Origin: Tyto alba
Lineage: Eukaryota > Chordata > Aves > Strigiformes > Tytonidae
Assembly (NCBI RefSeq): GCF_018691265.1
Contig: NW_024881321.1
Location: 22,790,198 to 22,854,197 of the forward strand
DNA: 64,000 bases
Direction of reading: 5' to 3'
A program made the translations under genes and the position numbers. The notes under the pieces were generated by a model. The model made no database searches, was not told where the DNA came from, and saw nothing but the letters and a program-made list of their open reading frames with translations. Shown here in pieces: positions 16,101-27,248 of this stretch (positions are counted from its first letter, which is position 1; each line of letters starts with the position of its first letter).

Positions 16101-19100
16101 AAGGTTTTTAGTATCAACAATTCCTTGCTACAGATCCACTAGTTTTAGTCTCCAGAATATATTGACATAGATATAGTCATAAAGTACCCTGTTTCTTGTA
16201 TGTGCAGTGTAGCTTCTCTGCACATGACCTCTACTCCCACCTCTTGTGGATGAGGCAGATAGTTGTTGGTGACTTCTACACCAATATATATGTCCAGGGT
16301 CCTTTTAAGTAAGGCCTGAGATGCCCTTTAATGTAACAGCTGAGATGATGATACCCCCTCAGACTTCCTTCTTGCTTTTGAGAGATTATATTCTCTGTAT
16401 GGGAATAAAACTGAAGGATACTTCTAATAGATCCATCTTTCATATACTTACCTGAGGATATGGGAAAAATATTAAGGCATATACATACTCCTGACACTTT
16501 AATCAATTCATGCATGCATTGTTTACATGTATTTCTTCTCTATCTTCCTCCTGATTACAATATCTTGAACAAGATCTACTGAGGGATAAGTAATTGTTCT
16601 TTTCATAAATTCAACGTATGACCCTATAGAAGGGCAACTTCATGCTTGACTGCAGATTGCCTCTTTAGTCTTCTTCATGGTCTTTCTGGCAAGGTTAAAT
16701 ACAGGAAATCAAATAAAAGCTTTTGACTTTTCCTACTCGAAACAAAATGTACACATGGTCCTCATATTATAGTCATTAGGCACATATGTCCCTTTGTCTG
16801 ATCATTTGAGATATCAAATGAACAGGTAAGGGCAGCAAAGGCAGAATCTGTACCTGAACCTACCAGAAGAACTAACACTGATCTACTAAATTAAAACCAT
16901 AGATCTGCTTACTGGTGTTTGCTTCACACACTCAAATTCTTCCTCTATGGCCCATAGAAAATTCCTATGAGAAAAGAAAGGCTACTCGTTATATGGAGTC
17001 CCCATGTCAATGTTAAGCAATTCAGATTCATCCTGGCAAATCTTGTATTTGACAACATCTATTGCAATTATCACTTTAACCAATGATATTGGTTGCTAAA
17101 GAAATTATTTTAGTAGTTTTGAAATTTGATGCTCTATTGCTCTCTTTCTCATAAGACTTCTATGAAACACTGCTCTTCAGGATGAGCATATTTATTTCTG
17201 TGATTCAAATGTAATGATGTTAGGGGAAAAGATATTAAAAAAAAATGTGACAAATCTCATGAATAAGAGCATGGCACAAATTCTTCTAAACCATCTACAT
17301 TTTTCCAGGCAGGAATAAAATTGCATCTAATGTGACTTTGAAGACAGATAAGAGTTCTGAATTTCTAAAAACACCTTTGTGCTATAAACATTTTAAGAAA
17401 AAGTAAAAATATGCATATTTTGAAGACATCAACCAAAAATATTCTAACCCAGTGTTCTTAATTTTCTGACATTCTTTTTTTTAATAATTACATTTTAAGA
17501 TGAAAATCACCTCCGCCCTTATCTTCAAAAGGGTACATGGTATATTATATTTCTGTTCTCAGAAAATCCAAATTTATGAAAATCCTGTAAGACCTGATCC
17601 CCATCATTTTAGATTGCTTCTGATGCAAGTAGCCTTTTTTAAAACTGACTTTAAAACTTTTGTTTGTTTAAATGAAAATTCAATTAAACAGAACTATTTT
17701 ATTTTCTGTTATTTTGAAATGAACAGAAAAGAAGGTTACAAATATTTTTGTGCAACATACACTATAATAGAAGTCTTAGGTCTGACAGGCTCTTAATTTA
17801 AGATCCCTTTAGTTAAGTCAAATGGAAACTGCAGTCTCTATGAAGGATCTCTGAGTCTCCTCAACAAGAAGGATGGTGCCTACCTGGCTGATGGTGGCCA
17901 TGGCTATTGGGCCCATGCTGGTAAATTCAAATGACAGCTGGGCTTAAAACAGATATTTAACTTCGGCATATCTAACTTGCATGGTATTTCAATGATAATT
18001 TTTGTGTATTACAATTGTGTAAGCACTGACTGAACAAGGAAGTCACTAGGTGCAAAAAGGGGGAATCTGTGTAACCAAATGGAGTCTGTCTCTGAGACAA
18101 TTCCCCAACCTCCCTGTATAATCAGAGAAATAAAGACTTTTCATTTCTCTCCACTGAATGTAAAAGGAGCTGAAAAGATCCACCCATACGTAGATAGGGG
18201 TTTTTGTACGCCAAAGAAAATAAGAGAACAATCCTGTCAATTTTTTGTCTTCCTCTTTTGTGTAGCAGACCACACCTGTAATCCCTGTACTTAATGGATA
18301 GGACTTGCATATTTAAAAATCACAGAATCTTAATCTGATGTGACCACCTGAACATCATAGGCTACCAGGTTTCATTCATAAGTCTTGAAGTCAGGGACTT
18401 GTTTGACTTCTGCAAGCCTTCCAGAAAGGAAACGTAATCTTGAAATTAAGGTTTCAAAGGATAGAAAAACTTATTCTTGGATCATCCTATAAATCTACAA
18501 CTAAACATAGAAGCCATGCTGATTCGGACTACAAATGGTACACACTTTCAGTGATAGACAGTAATTACTGGAACAAAAGAACAAAAAGGACATTGTACTT
18601 TAATACTTCTTTTGTTTTGTTTTGTTTTTTTTTTCAATATTATAACAGTTTTTGAGTACAATGATTCTGAGGAAAACATGAACCATACAAGACAAGGGTT
18701 CCTAAACTGTTATGCATAACATTCATAGCATGTAAGCCACAGATCTGCACAGTGCTGCTTCTGCTGTTATCTTCCCTTACAACACAGGCCTTATATCAGT
18801 TATGGCTGCTGCTTTACACCATCTTTGAGGCCACCATTAATCCCCAACTTCTAACATACACTTAAGAGAGTAGAATGCCTGGAAATGAGTAAAGCATACT
18901 CACCCATTTACCATTGTATAGAGACAATGTAAAGGGACAGGGTTTTTCATTTTCTGTTTAGTTCTGTATTTAGAGATTGATAATCTTATGGATAAGATTT
19001 GCATTAATAAGAAAAAATATTGCTTTCATGCAAAAGATATATCCAGTGTTAAAGAACTACAGAAGCTGAATTCTGGTCAAAATAAGGTGAACATATAAGA

Positions 19101-21638
19101 AAGTAAACTTATTTTCACTTGCTGAAAGTTACAGTTTTTGACTGTAAATTTTGTTTTTAAGATTGTAATGGTAAAGTTTGTTAAATGTTCTTTTCTGTTT
19201 CAAATGTTGTTTATAACCTAAATTTCCCAAAGATGTTCATGAAAGTGCAGAACACCATGGGAAACATGTCAAATTTTTTTTTTTCTATGGAATCACTGTT
19301 ATGAAGGAGCTTGTCATCTACACACTACTCTCTAGTGGTTGGTTGGACAGGAACTAGAAATCAATGGAAAAGCATTGTGCAGTCTTCAACCAGGACATTA
19401 TTAATTAGAAGTGTCTCATTGAGTCAAACAGTCTGGATGATTTTAATTCTTCCCTTCCATCAGAGGCAATTTGACAAGGAGAAAGGACACTGAACTTTGG
19501 GCTCTGGTGTTAATAATTTCTATAATAGATCTCTTTAGAGAGACTATCTTCACACCTGGAGACAGAGCTTTCTCTCACTTCACCTGTCACTATTGCATCT
19601 ATCTCTTGGCTGTAGAGAAGACCCTGCCTTCAGGACTTGAAAGTTTATGCAAATTTTTCCAAGAATAGTTAGCTTTACAGACTGATTTAAAGCTTAAGTA
19701 GTAGGGACCCCTGACCCCAGCTGTTTCAGTTAAGAGATTCTTCTGGTGTTAGTGACCTAAATAACAATTGTAACTGTTCATTTCAAGACCTCAGTATTTT
19801 CTGTTATGTAAGACACACTTCTCTTTAGAAGTAGTGAAGTTATGGCAGATTAACATTTGCCCAGTAATGCAGCGACAATTCTCCACAAAAATCCTATTGC
19901 CCAAACTTCTAAAGCTGAGAGAATTATGCAATTTATGAGCAAACTTTAATAGCCTATTTTAACTATCATCTTAAACATTGGATTGTCCAAGTTATTAGGA
20001 ATTTTGATCATTCTGAGAAAAGGGGAGATAAATTTTAAAAATAGACTGTTTCCTTCTCCTTCATCTATATCTTCCACTACAGTGATTTAATGAGATATTT
20101 TTCCCAAATGCTCATCCACTTTTTTTTTGGATGTGTCTCATATGGTTACATAAGTGCACAAACAGTGTAGAAGCAATTAGAGCAGTAAAGATATCCTATA
20201 ACTGACTTAATGGCTTCATGTACACCAGTCAAAATAAAGCACTGGAAAGTAATTAGTAGTTTACAGAAACAAGTACTGTTCTACATAAATCAATATCAGG
20301 AATTCTATTTTACAATCTTTACTTATGTTGACTTCTATTTTATGGTCAGCCTGATTTTAGATTGCATGTGTAAATACTGTTCAGTCTTAGTTAAGATTGT
20401 CAGATAAGGTCCTATACGTTGATTAGCATTGTGCCAACTTGTGCAGTGCTGCCTGGATACCAAATACAATTGATAATTAAATAATCAATCACTTAACAGC
20501 TGATCTGATATAAAAACCCTTCTAAAAGTCAGAAAATTCAACAAAATAAAAAAAAAAATCCTCCAAAACAACAACAACAATAAAACTCCACCCCTTCCAA
20601 CCCTAAAAATAGAAAGTAAAATTCAAAATAGGAACACTGGAAATGAAATTCAAATGTGAAAGGAAAGCTTAAAAATGTAGTTGTAGTTAATTGAATATAT
20701 ACACATAAATATCTGGAACAGAATTTGAAAAGTTGGAAATTTCCCCAAAATGATCACGTTAAACTGGCATTCAGCACAATTTGCATTAGGACTATTCCTA
20801 CATATAAAATGAGCTCATTGAAACTTGTACTGATTTTACAGGGAATGGTCACATGTCTATATCATTATGTATATTTCACTCCTCCCTGTACCCAGGGTTA
20901 TTTCTTTAGACAGTTCTTTTAAATAAAAAACACCGTTGCATGCTGCCACTTTTTTTGGTATCTTTTCAGTTTCTGTGTTCTCTGTTTATGCAAAGTCTGG
21001 ATAGTATTTTGTTTACTAACAGAAGAAAAAATTACTTTTTTTCTAGTGTGTCCTCTTAGATGAAATTTGCATAATATCCAGTTGCCTGGTAAAAAGAAAA
21101 AAAAAATAAAATAAAAGGTTTGCCAAGTGCAAGTCTGCATAATCCCAAAAGATTATGATATGTGTAAAGGCAAATATATGTTTGTAGAAGGTACAGCATG
21201 TTGCTGAAATTTTTGCATAACATTTGTATGTAAGATGGAAGAATAACAATTAATATTCAGTAGTTTTATACACCCATAATCGATGCTAGGAAGTGTAGTA
21301 TCTATTACTTCAAGACTAGCAAGACATTACTGAGGCTTGTCATTCAGCTAAATAAATAACAATTCTCTTGAATAGGAAAATTAAAGTCACGAAAACACCA
21401 CACCTTTCTGTGCTTCTAAGTCTGCTCCCTCTTTCTGGTGGGTCTTTTCAAATGCATTGTAAGTTTACCTTTTAAAAGGTACTAGGTGTCTAACAGATCT
21501 GTGAAATTAGAAATTACTGTTGATATTAGCAGGAGTTCTGCATTTTGATGGAACTGATTGAGAATGAAAGCCTGCAACTGAACTGAACCAAGCTGGACTT
21601 TCAGCAAGTGTGTGCCTGACATCCAGATATATTATACC
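13131..21638. other. Mostly unique DNA; two weak repeat-like patches, no gene supported
   Basis: TA/TG-rich simple sequence lies near 13626-13690. The block ~14640-15230 is richer in GC than its surroundings and ends with AATAAA at 15181-15186; it could be a decayed LTR or retroposon, but no ends or duplication were found. Around 18055-18070 a purine run (AAAAAGGGGGAA) is followed by TGTGTAACC and, some 70 bp on, AATAAAG, which resembles a polypurine tract and LTR start (see findings). Short T runs occur near 18625. No exon could be supported. Confidence 0.5.
21633..21638. repeat. Left target-site duplication TATACC of the deleted provirus
   Basis: TATACC sits immediately before the TGTTGG start at 21639 and recurs immediately after the terminal TGCA at 22325-22330. 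The matching 6-mers define the outer limits of one insertion. Confidence 0.88.
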
Positions 21639-21770
21639 TGTTGGAGAATGGTTCAGAGACAAGGGTCCTGTGCCTTTAGCCAGTAGATTGTAAGCCTGCA
21701 TGCCTAAGTTGTGCCTTGTCATGTATTAAGAAAATCTTTGAACGAACGTTAGCGCAGGCTCTGCTCATAC

Positions 21771-21788
21771 AAAAAGAAAAAGGGGGAA
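21771..21788 (+). other. Polypurine tract (plus-strand primer site)
   Basis: A pure A/G run (A5 G A5 G5 AA) placed one base before the TGTTGG start of the LTR at 21790. Retroviruses use such a tract, left uncut by RNase H, to prime plus-strand DNA directly next to U3. Its position confirms the orientation and identifies 21790 as the start of the 3' LTR. Confidence 0.82.
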
Positions 21789-21789
21789 T

Positions 21790-22324
21790 TGTTGGAGAAT
21801 GGCTCAGAGACAAGGGTCCTGAGCCCACCGAGCAATTGTATGATCAGAGCCTGCTCTAGCTGCTGATGCTGAGCCTCACTAGGGTTTGCCTGCAGCTGCT
21901 CGCAGCTGCTGATACCTGAGGAATGTCAAGGATGCTTCAGCCCTGTGTACCGTGGTGTGTCGAAAACAGGTTAAGGGGAATTAGGAATAGTGGTCTGAGA
22001 AACCTAGTGTTATGGTAACGGTGGTCTGAGAAACACTGTGTTATGGTACTGTCGTGTATTGAAAACAAGTCAACAGGAATCAGAAATAGTAGCATGAGAA
22101 ACTTAGTGTTATGAGAAGCTTGTGCTGTAAGCTAACTGCAAGTAGGTGGACCGTGCGAATACGACCTTTAGAGCTTAAGCCAATCAGCTAGTGACTAGTA
22201 GGCATAATAATTATCATTGTCTGTATAAATATATGTACCCTGGACCAATAAACACACACGTTGATTGATGCTCTATCACCCACACTGAACCCATCTCGGC
22301 GTGTCATTCGTCCGCGGCTCTGCA
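21790..22324 (+). mobile_element. 3' LTR of the deleted provirus (535 bp)
   Basis: Starts TGTTGGAGAATGG and ends CTCTGCA. Signals in order: CCAAT (22180-22184), TATAAAT (22224-22230), AATAAA (22247-22252), then U5. U3 contains two diverged direct repeats of about 66 bp (about 21955-22019 and 22053-22118) with a partial third copy of the CTGAGAAAC...GTGTTATG core between them, an enhancer-like layout. Positions 21790-22208 match the reverse complement of 12712-13130 over the same 419-bp length with only about eight differences by eye; from 22209 to the end the two LTRs are unrelated. Confidence 0.93.
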
Positions 22325-22391
22325 TATACCTACATCAAAAGGCAACTGAAAGCTAGAATATATTCAAACATGACAGGAACGCATGACATAC

Positions 22392-22886
22392 TGTTGTCAT
22401 TTGAGCTTGCTCAGCAGCTAAACGCCACACAGTCACTCACCCACCCTCCCCTCACTTGGGAATGGGGAGGGAATCGGAGGGGCAAAGGGAGACTCACGGG
22501 TTGAGATAAAAACAGTTTAATAACAGTAACAGAACAATATGCTGACAGCAGTATCAGCAGGTAATGTACAATACAGCTGCTCACCACCCACCAACCAAAC
22601 AACACCCACCTGCTCCCAGCCAGCAATCCCAAACACAAAGGCACCACAGCAACACTCCAGGAAGTGAGAGCCCCTCCTGGCCCACTCCTGCCTTTATATA
22701 GTGAGCACAATGTCACATGACATGGACTATTGGCCAATCTGGGCCCAGCCCTCCAGCTGTGCTCCCCCTGCCCCCGCACACAGGTGAGGGCTCTGGGACC
22801 TGGGGAGCCCCTGGGGTCTCAGGGTGCTGCAGCACTCCTCCCGCTGCCAGACCAACGGGAACTCTAGTCCAGCCCCAACCAGGACA
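22392..22886 (-). mobile_element. Solo ERV LTR, 495 bp, with 5-bp TSD
   Basis: Flanked by CATAC at 22387-22391 and 22887-22891, a 5-bp duplication typical of ERVL-type integration. On the minus strand it starts TGTCCTGGTTGGGGC and ends CAAATGACAACA. Minus-strand signals: ATTGG/CCAAT near 22729-22737, TATATAAA (22693-22700), ATTAAA poly(A) signal (22516-22521), then U5 with GT-rich and CCCATTCCC segments. It sits 67 bp downstream of the deleted provirus and points the other way. The copy at 63228-63709 is the same family. Open frames inside are incidental. Confidence 0.92.
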
Positions 22887-22891
22887 CATAC

Positions 22892-25800
22892 TTAAAAAAA
22901 TTGTCTGTGTATGTATCAAATAAACAATAATATTTTGTAACCCATTAACAAATTTATAATGCTATACATGACAGTGTATTTTTTTCACAGGGAAATTTAG
23001 CAAAGTCCAGCTTTAGCTCATTGCGAAGCGATCAACATTTTTTATTTTCTGCTCAGCCCTTCGATACTGTCAGATTTGGAGATGAAAGGACAATGGTTGC
23101 TGGCTGATGGAAAACACATCCCTTAGAAACAGCTGTACAGAACACATTCTGCATAAAAAGCCCTAGAGAAAATATCACAATCTAAACAGGATTTTGTACT
23201 TTGTATAAAATATGCATGCCATCTTTCCTTTTGGGGGAGGAAAGTAAGGAGTGGTAATAGTACTGTAACAAGTGCTCTATTTGTTCCATAAAAGAGTGCT
23301 ATGTGTTTTAAATCTATGAGATGCAACTGGAGATGAAAAAGGATTTATATGTCTTCATTTCGCCCTTTTCTTTCCTTTTGTGGCCGTAGTTCGTTTGATT
23401 TAGAGGAAGTCTGTTGTTTTAGAAATTTCTCTGGGAAGACAAGGCTAATTTGCTCAATTGTTATAGAACTGGTAGGCAGATAACAGTGTTAAACCATTAA
23501 TTAATTAATTAATTAATTAATTAATTAAAGTTTGTGTTTATCTGGTAGGCTTGAAATTTTATGTGGAGTATGGAATAAACTGATAGGACTCCAGGTGAAA
23601 TGCACAGAGCAGAGTGCTCTTTGTGAATTGGCTTATAAAAATTGCTTGCCATATGATTTTGTTCAAAGGAAAAGAAATAAAATGTTTCATATATCTTTTA
23701 AATTAAAGTGACATGTTTGAATAAGCTAGACTCCTCCATTGTCTGGGAACAATGCCATAGAATACCAACAGCTGACCTCTGCAGTGAAGGAATGTATGGT
23801 AAATAAAATAACTGTTCTGCTGGTAAAGTAAAATGAAGAAATCCTTCATGGTCATGAATCATATCTTCCGGATATCTTAATTCCTCATTTTTTCTAATAT
23901 TTGTTTATAAGAATTCAAAAAAGTAATCATTTAGCTTTATACTTCTATGCTAGTTTAGATCAGAAACTCTGGAAAGTAGAGTACCTTATGGACTTCCAAT
24001 CTGGACAAACCTGACAGAAAACTGAAAAGATAGATAGTCTTGATGTTAAAAATATTACCTTATTGCTTTGGTTTGATCATAAAAAATACCTAACTGAGTA
24101 ATGATCAAATAGCTAATGTTGACAAACAATACTTTCTTTCCCAGCAAGACAGAATTTATGGAGGTACTGGCATACAGTTAAGAAAGATTAAGTTACCATA
24201 TCTTGACATCTTATTGTTCATGCTTAGTCTGCTTCTTGACATGGGTATTTTAAGTTAATATACTTCTTTTATAATTGAGGCTGACTCAAAATTACTTCAC
24301 TGACGATTACAGCTTTACAGTATATGTCTTATTATGTGGTACCATAACTGGTCTCTGTCTTGTACCCTTACTTTTAAACTAACTGTGCAAGAGTGAGACA
24401 GAAAAGGATCTTAATTTCCAGGCACCAGTTCTCTCCTTGGGAAATTCCTTCAACAGGATGTTTTTGGTGTGGAAAACAAACAACCGCTCTAGTATTAATT
24501 CTATAAACCCACTAACTCTCATGTAAACTGAGGAAAGCATAAAGAGAATCTAGTCATGCAAGAACAAACAAGTAACAAAGCCTTTTAACCTCCCTTGACT
24601 ATTGCTCTGTTTTAAGTTGAAATCTTCCAGTTTGACATGGAAAGTCTGCTAAGTCTGAGTCTAATTTTGCCTTTTATAATTGAATAATGTTTAGTTCTAG
24701 GAGACCTTTTCATTCTAATTTAAACATTACGTTCTCCATGAATAAATATTTATTCATTGCATATGGTCCTTTCATTACATGCAAACTGTTTAGTTTTCAG
24801 ACTGAAAAAGGCCAGTTCATCGAAGAATACAGGTACCATAATGAAACAAAAGCAACCATTTGTTTAGTTGTAATGGTGGCAAACAGTCCAGTCTAACAGT
24901 ATGACTAAAAACTAATTTAATTTCTTTAAAAATCTGAAGAAAGGAAAATGTGAAAACATCAAATGTATCTCATAAAAATGTCTTAAAACTGTGTATCTTT
25001 TAGCATCTAGAATACAGACTGAAGCCTTATTTATTCACAAAACTGGATAAAACCCCTGAGGCTACATGTATTCTTCTATACTAGATAGAGTTTTGGAACA
25101 TTTTAGGACACTGGAATGGGATTTTCTGTTATATTAAACTGTTTGAACAGTTCCTTACATGTTTTTAGGCTACACTGATGATTACTTCAGTCCTTTTTCC
25201 AATCTGATACAGCCACAAGTTGTCATTTTAAAAACATTGCTATCACCTGCATATATTGGATTAGAGCATACTAAGAGATACAATCAAATTAACAGAAAAA
25301 TCATTAGCCTTAATGAAAATTATGCTTTTGTTAAAGGCAGACATTTCACATTTAATGTTTTTATTACTTGTACTGCTTTAGATAACTATTTATTACTAAG
25401 GCAAACTGCAACTCCCACCAAAATAAATGTATTTTTCTCAAATGACTCACTCCAGCTACTGAGAGACACACATACTGGAGAGAAAAGGACTCTAAAGAAG
25501 AAAGTGATAATTGTGAAATATGTAATTTTTCAATTGCAGTCTAAGACTATCCTCATATCATTTTTATGTTATATAATCCCAGAAAGATGCCCATCAAAAA
25601 AAGAACAAAAAGGTTAGTACAATGTAACTGAAGACAGTAATGCAACACTTCTCTACAAGGTTTGAAGAAGCTTGCAAAATTTTAAAACAAATTTTCAAAT
25701 GGATAAATTTGCAGATGTCATTTTTTATATTTTTACAGTAGCACTCAGATAAAAAAGAGGTTAAAACATTTATTCTTTTTTTTTTTTTTTTTCATTTCCT

Positions 25801-27150
25801 TTGTTTTTTTATTTCCTTTCCTTCTAACTTTGTATTTTAATAAAAGCAAATAAAGTAAATACATGGAGGTAAGGTGCTTATTCTCTTATCCAAAAATTTA
25901 GAGAGAATAAAACCAATTTTACTTAATTTTTTAAAGCACAATAAAATTATTAAAGATTCAGTGCAGATGCAGCTTGAGATACATGTATTAGAAACACATT
26001 ACATTAAGTGACTGTACATACAGTGTCCGCCCCTCAGAGCATGTTTTACAAATTATCTGAAAGTCAGAATGCTAAAGCACATAACCATACCAAACAAAAG
26101 ATTTAACTTAAACTTCAAATCCTGCTCAATGATGAGATGTCTATTTGTTACAACTCAGGGAAATTAAGAAAATTTAAGGAAAATAAATTAATTATAACAG
26201 CGCATTATAGATGATTTTATTATAACTTCTGTGGAACTAGAAGGAAACAGTCAGTCAATGTAAATGAATGGTAGAGGATTTTTCCTTTGAATAAAGATTT
26301 TTCATTTAAATTTCCCTTCTTTTTCTCCAAAACCTAAATAATGCACAGCAATTGACATGGAAAATAATACATCATATCATTAGAGTTTTTTAAAAAGGCA
26401 ACTCTTTATGACAAAACATAGATATTCAAATGAGATGTTTTTCAGATATATCATCTTTCCAAATAAAAGTGCCATTATATGACATTTATGCTCTTGTAGC
26501 TGCAGTTGCCTAGGAAGAAAAAATATTGGTATCTTCTCTGGGGAAAAAAAAGAAAAAAACACTTCCAAATCTGACTTCCTCCATTAATGGACTTCTAAGT
26601 GACATTGTTTTATGGTCCACTGAAATTTTTTCAGTTTCACCTTCTGCTAACCCTCATTATTCCAGAAGAATCAGTTACATCTCTCTCTCTTTCTCTCTTC
26701 TCCACAGTGTGTAGTTTCATAAGATAATGACTTTTCTTTCAAAGCTAGTTTGGAGTAGCCATGTCATTTGTTCCCTTTGATCATAGCTCACCTGCACAAC
26801 AGCTTGATCAGCAGCTGTAAACTGGCTCACTGAAATTACCTGCACATGGAATAAGACACCATTTTAACCCCTACAGTTTCATTCAGCTACATTTGTGGAG
26901 GGGCACAGAAAGGGACACAATGAGGAACTCGTAAACTGTCTTTCCTGAAAAAACGGCATCATGAAATTACATCTTTTACCCATTGGGTTTATCTTTTACT
27001 TCCCTCTTTGATAACCTTTCAGTCAACTCCAACTGCTAACTACCCTTTTTTGTCAAATCTATCAGTTAACATAATGAACTAAATTTCATGGCAGCTGTTC
27101 CCAGATTTTATATGGGAAATTTATATGAATGGATATTCAGAATCCAATTA
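22892..27150. other. Unique AT-rich DNA, no gene supported
   Basis: Holds the (TTAA)n run at 23496-23528 and T17 at 25776-25792. The longest open frame in the window (25159-25617, plus strand, 152 codons) lies here. It has no recognisable domain, an AT-driven composition and no clear splice or promoter context, and at this AT content a frame of that length is not surprising in 64 kb. Confidence 0.55.
23496..23528. repeat. (TTAA)n run, 33 bp
   Basis: About eight perfect TTAA units, self-complementary and very AT-rich. It has no adjoining mobile-element end. TTAA is the target of piggyBac elements, but no piggyBac terminus was seen. Confidence 0.97.
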
Positions 27151-27248
27151 GATGCAGTCCTGGTCAACTGGCTCTAGGTTGCCCTGCTTGAGAAACCTCA
27201 AGCAAGTCCCTTCCAACCTCAACTATTCTGTGATTCTGAGATTCTGTG
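27151..27248 (+). mobile_element. CR1 LINE 3' tail (short fragment)
   Basis: Reads ...GGTTGCCCTGCTTGAG... then CCCTTCCAACCTCAAC and ends in ATTCTGTGATTCTGAGATTCTG, i.e. the CR1 3' UTR core followed by degenerate copies of its terminal octamer. Only the last ~100 bp are present, the 5'-truncated state usual for CR1 copies. No coding sequence is retained. Confidence 0.78.

Larger units (their letters stand above)
21639..22324 (+). mobile_element. Nearly completely deleted provirus: 32-bp LTR stub, 119-bp internal remnant, one LTR
   Basis: The whole 686-bp unit is bounded by TATACC duplications (21633-21638, 22325-22330). Order: 21639-21670 matches the first 32 bp of the LTR with one mismatch; 21671-21789 is non-LTR sequence ending in a polypurine tract; 21790-22324 is a complete LTR. 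Since the TSD flanks the stub and the far end of the full LTR, the stub is most simply the original 5' LTR edge and gag-pol-env were lost in a deletion running from inside the 5' LTR to just before the polypurine tract. No coding capacity remains. The 6-bp TSD suggests an ERVK/alpharetrovirus-like class. Confidence 0.88.

Noticed and set aside
22411..22779. 122-codon minus-strand frame, and the similar frame at 63352-63747
   Set aside because: Inside (or running just past) solo LTRs and crossing TATA and poly(A) signals; not genes.
23496..23528. piggyBac-type insertion site because of TTAA
   Set aside because: Simple TTAA repeat without any inverted terminal repeats.
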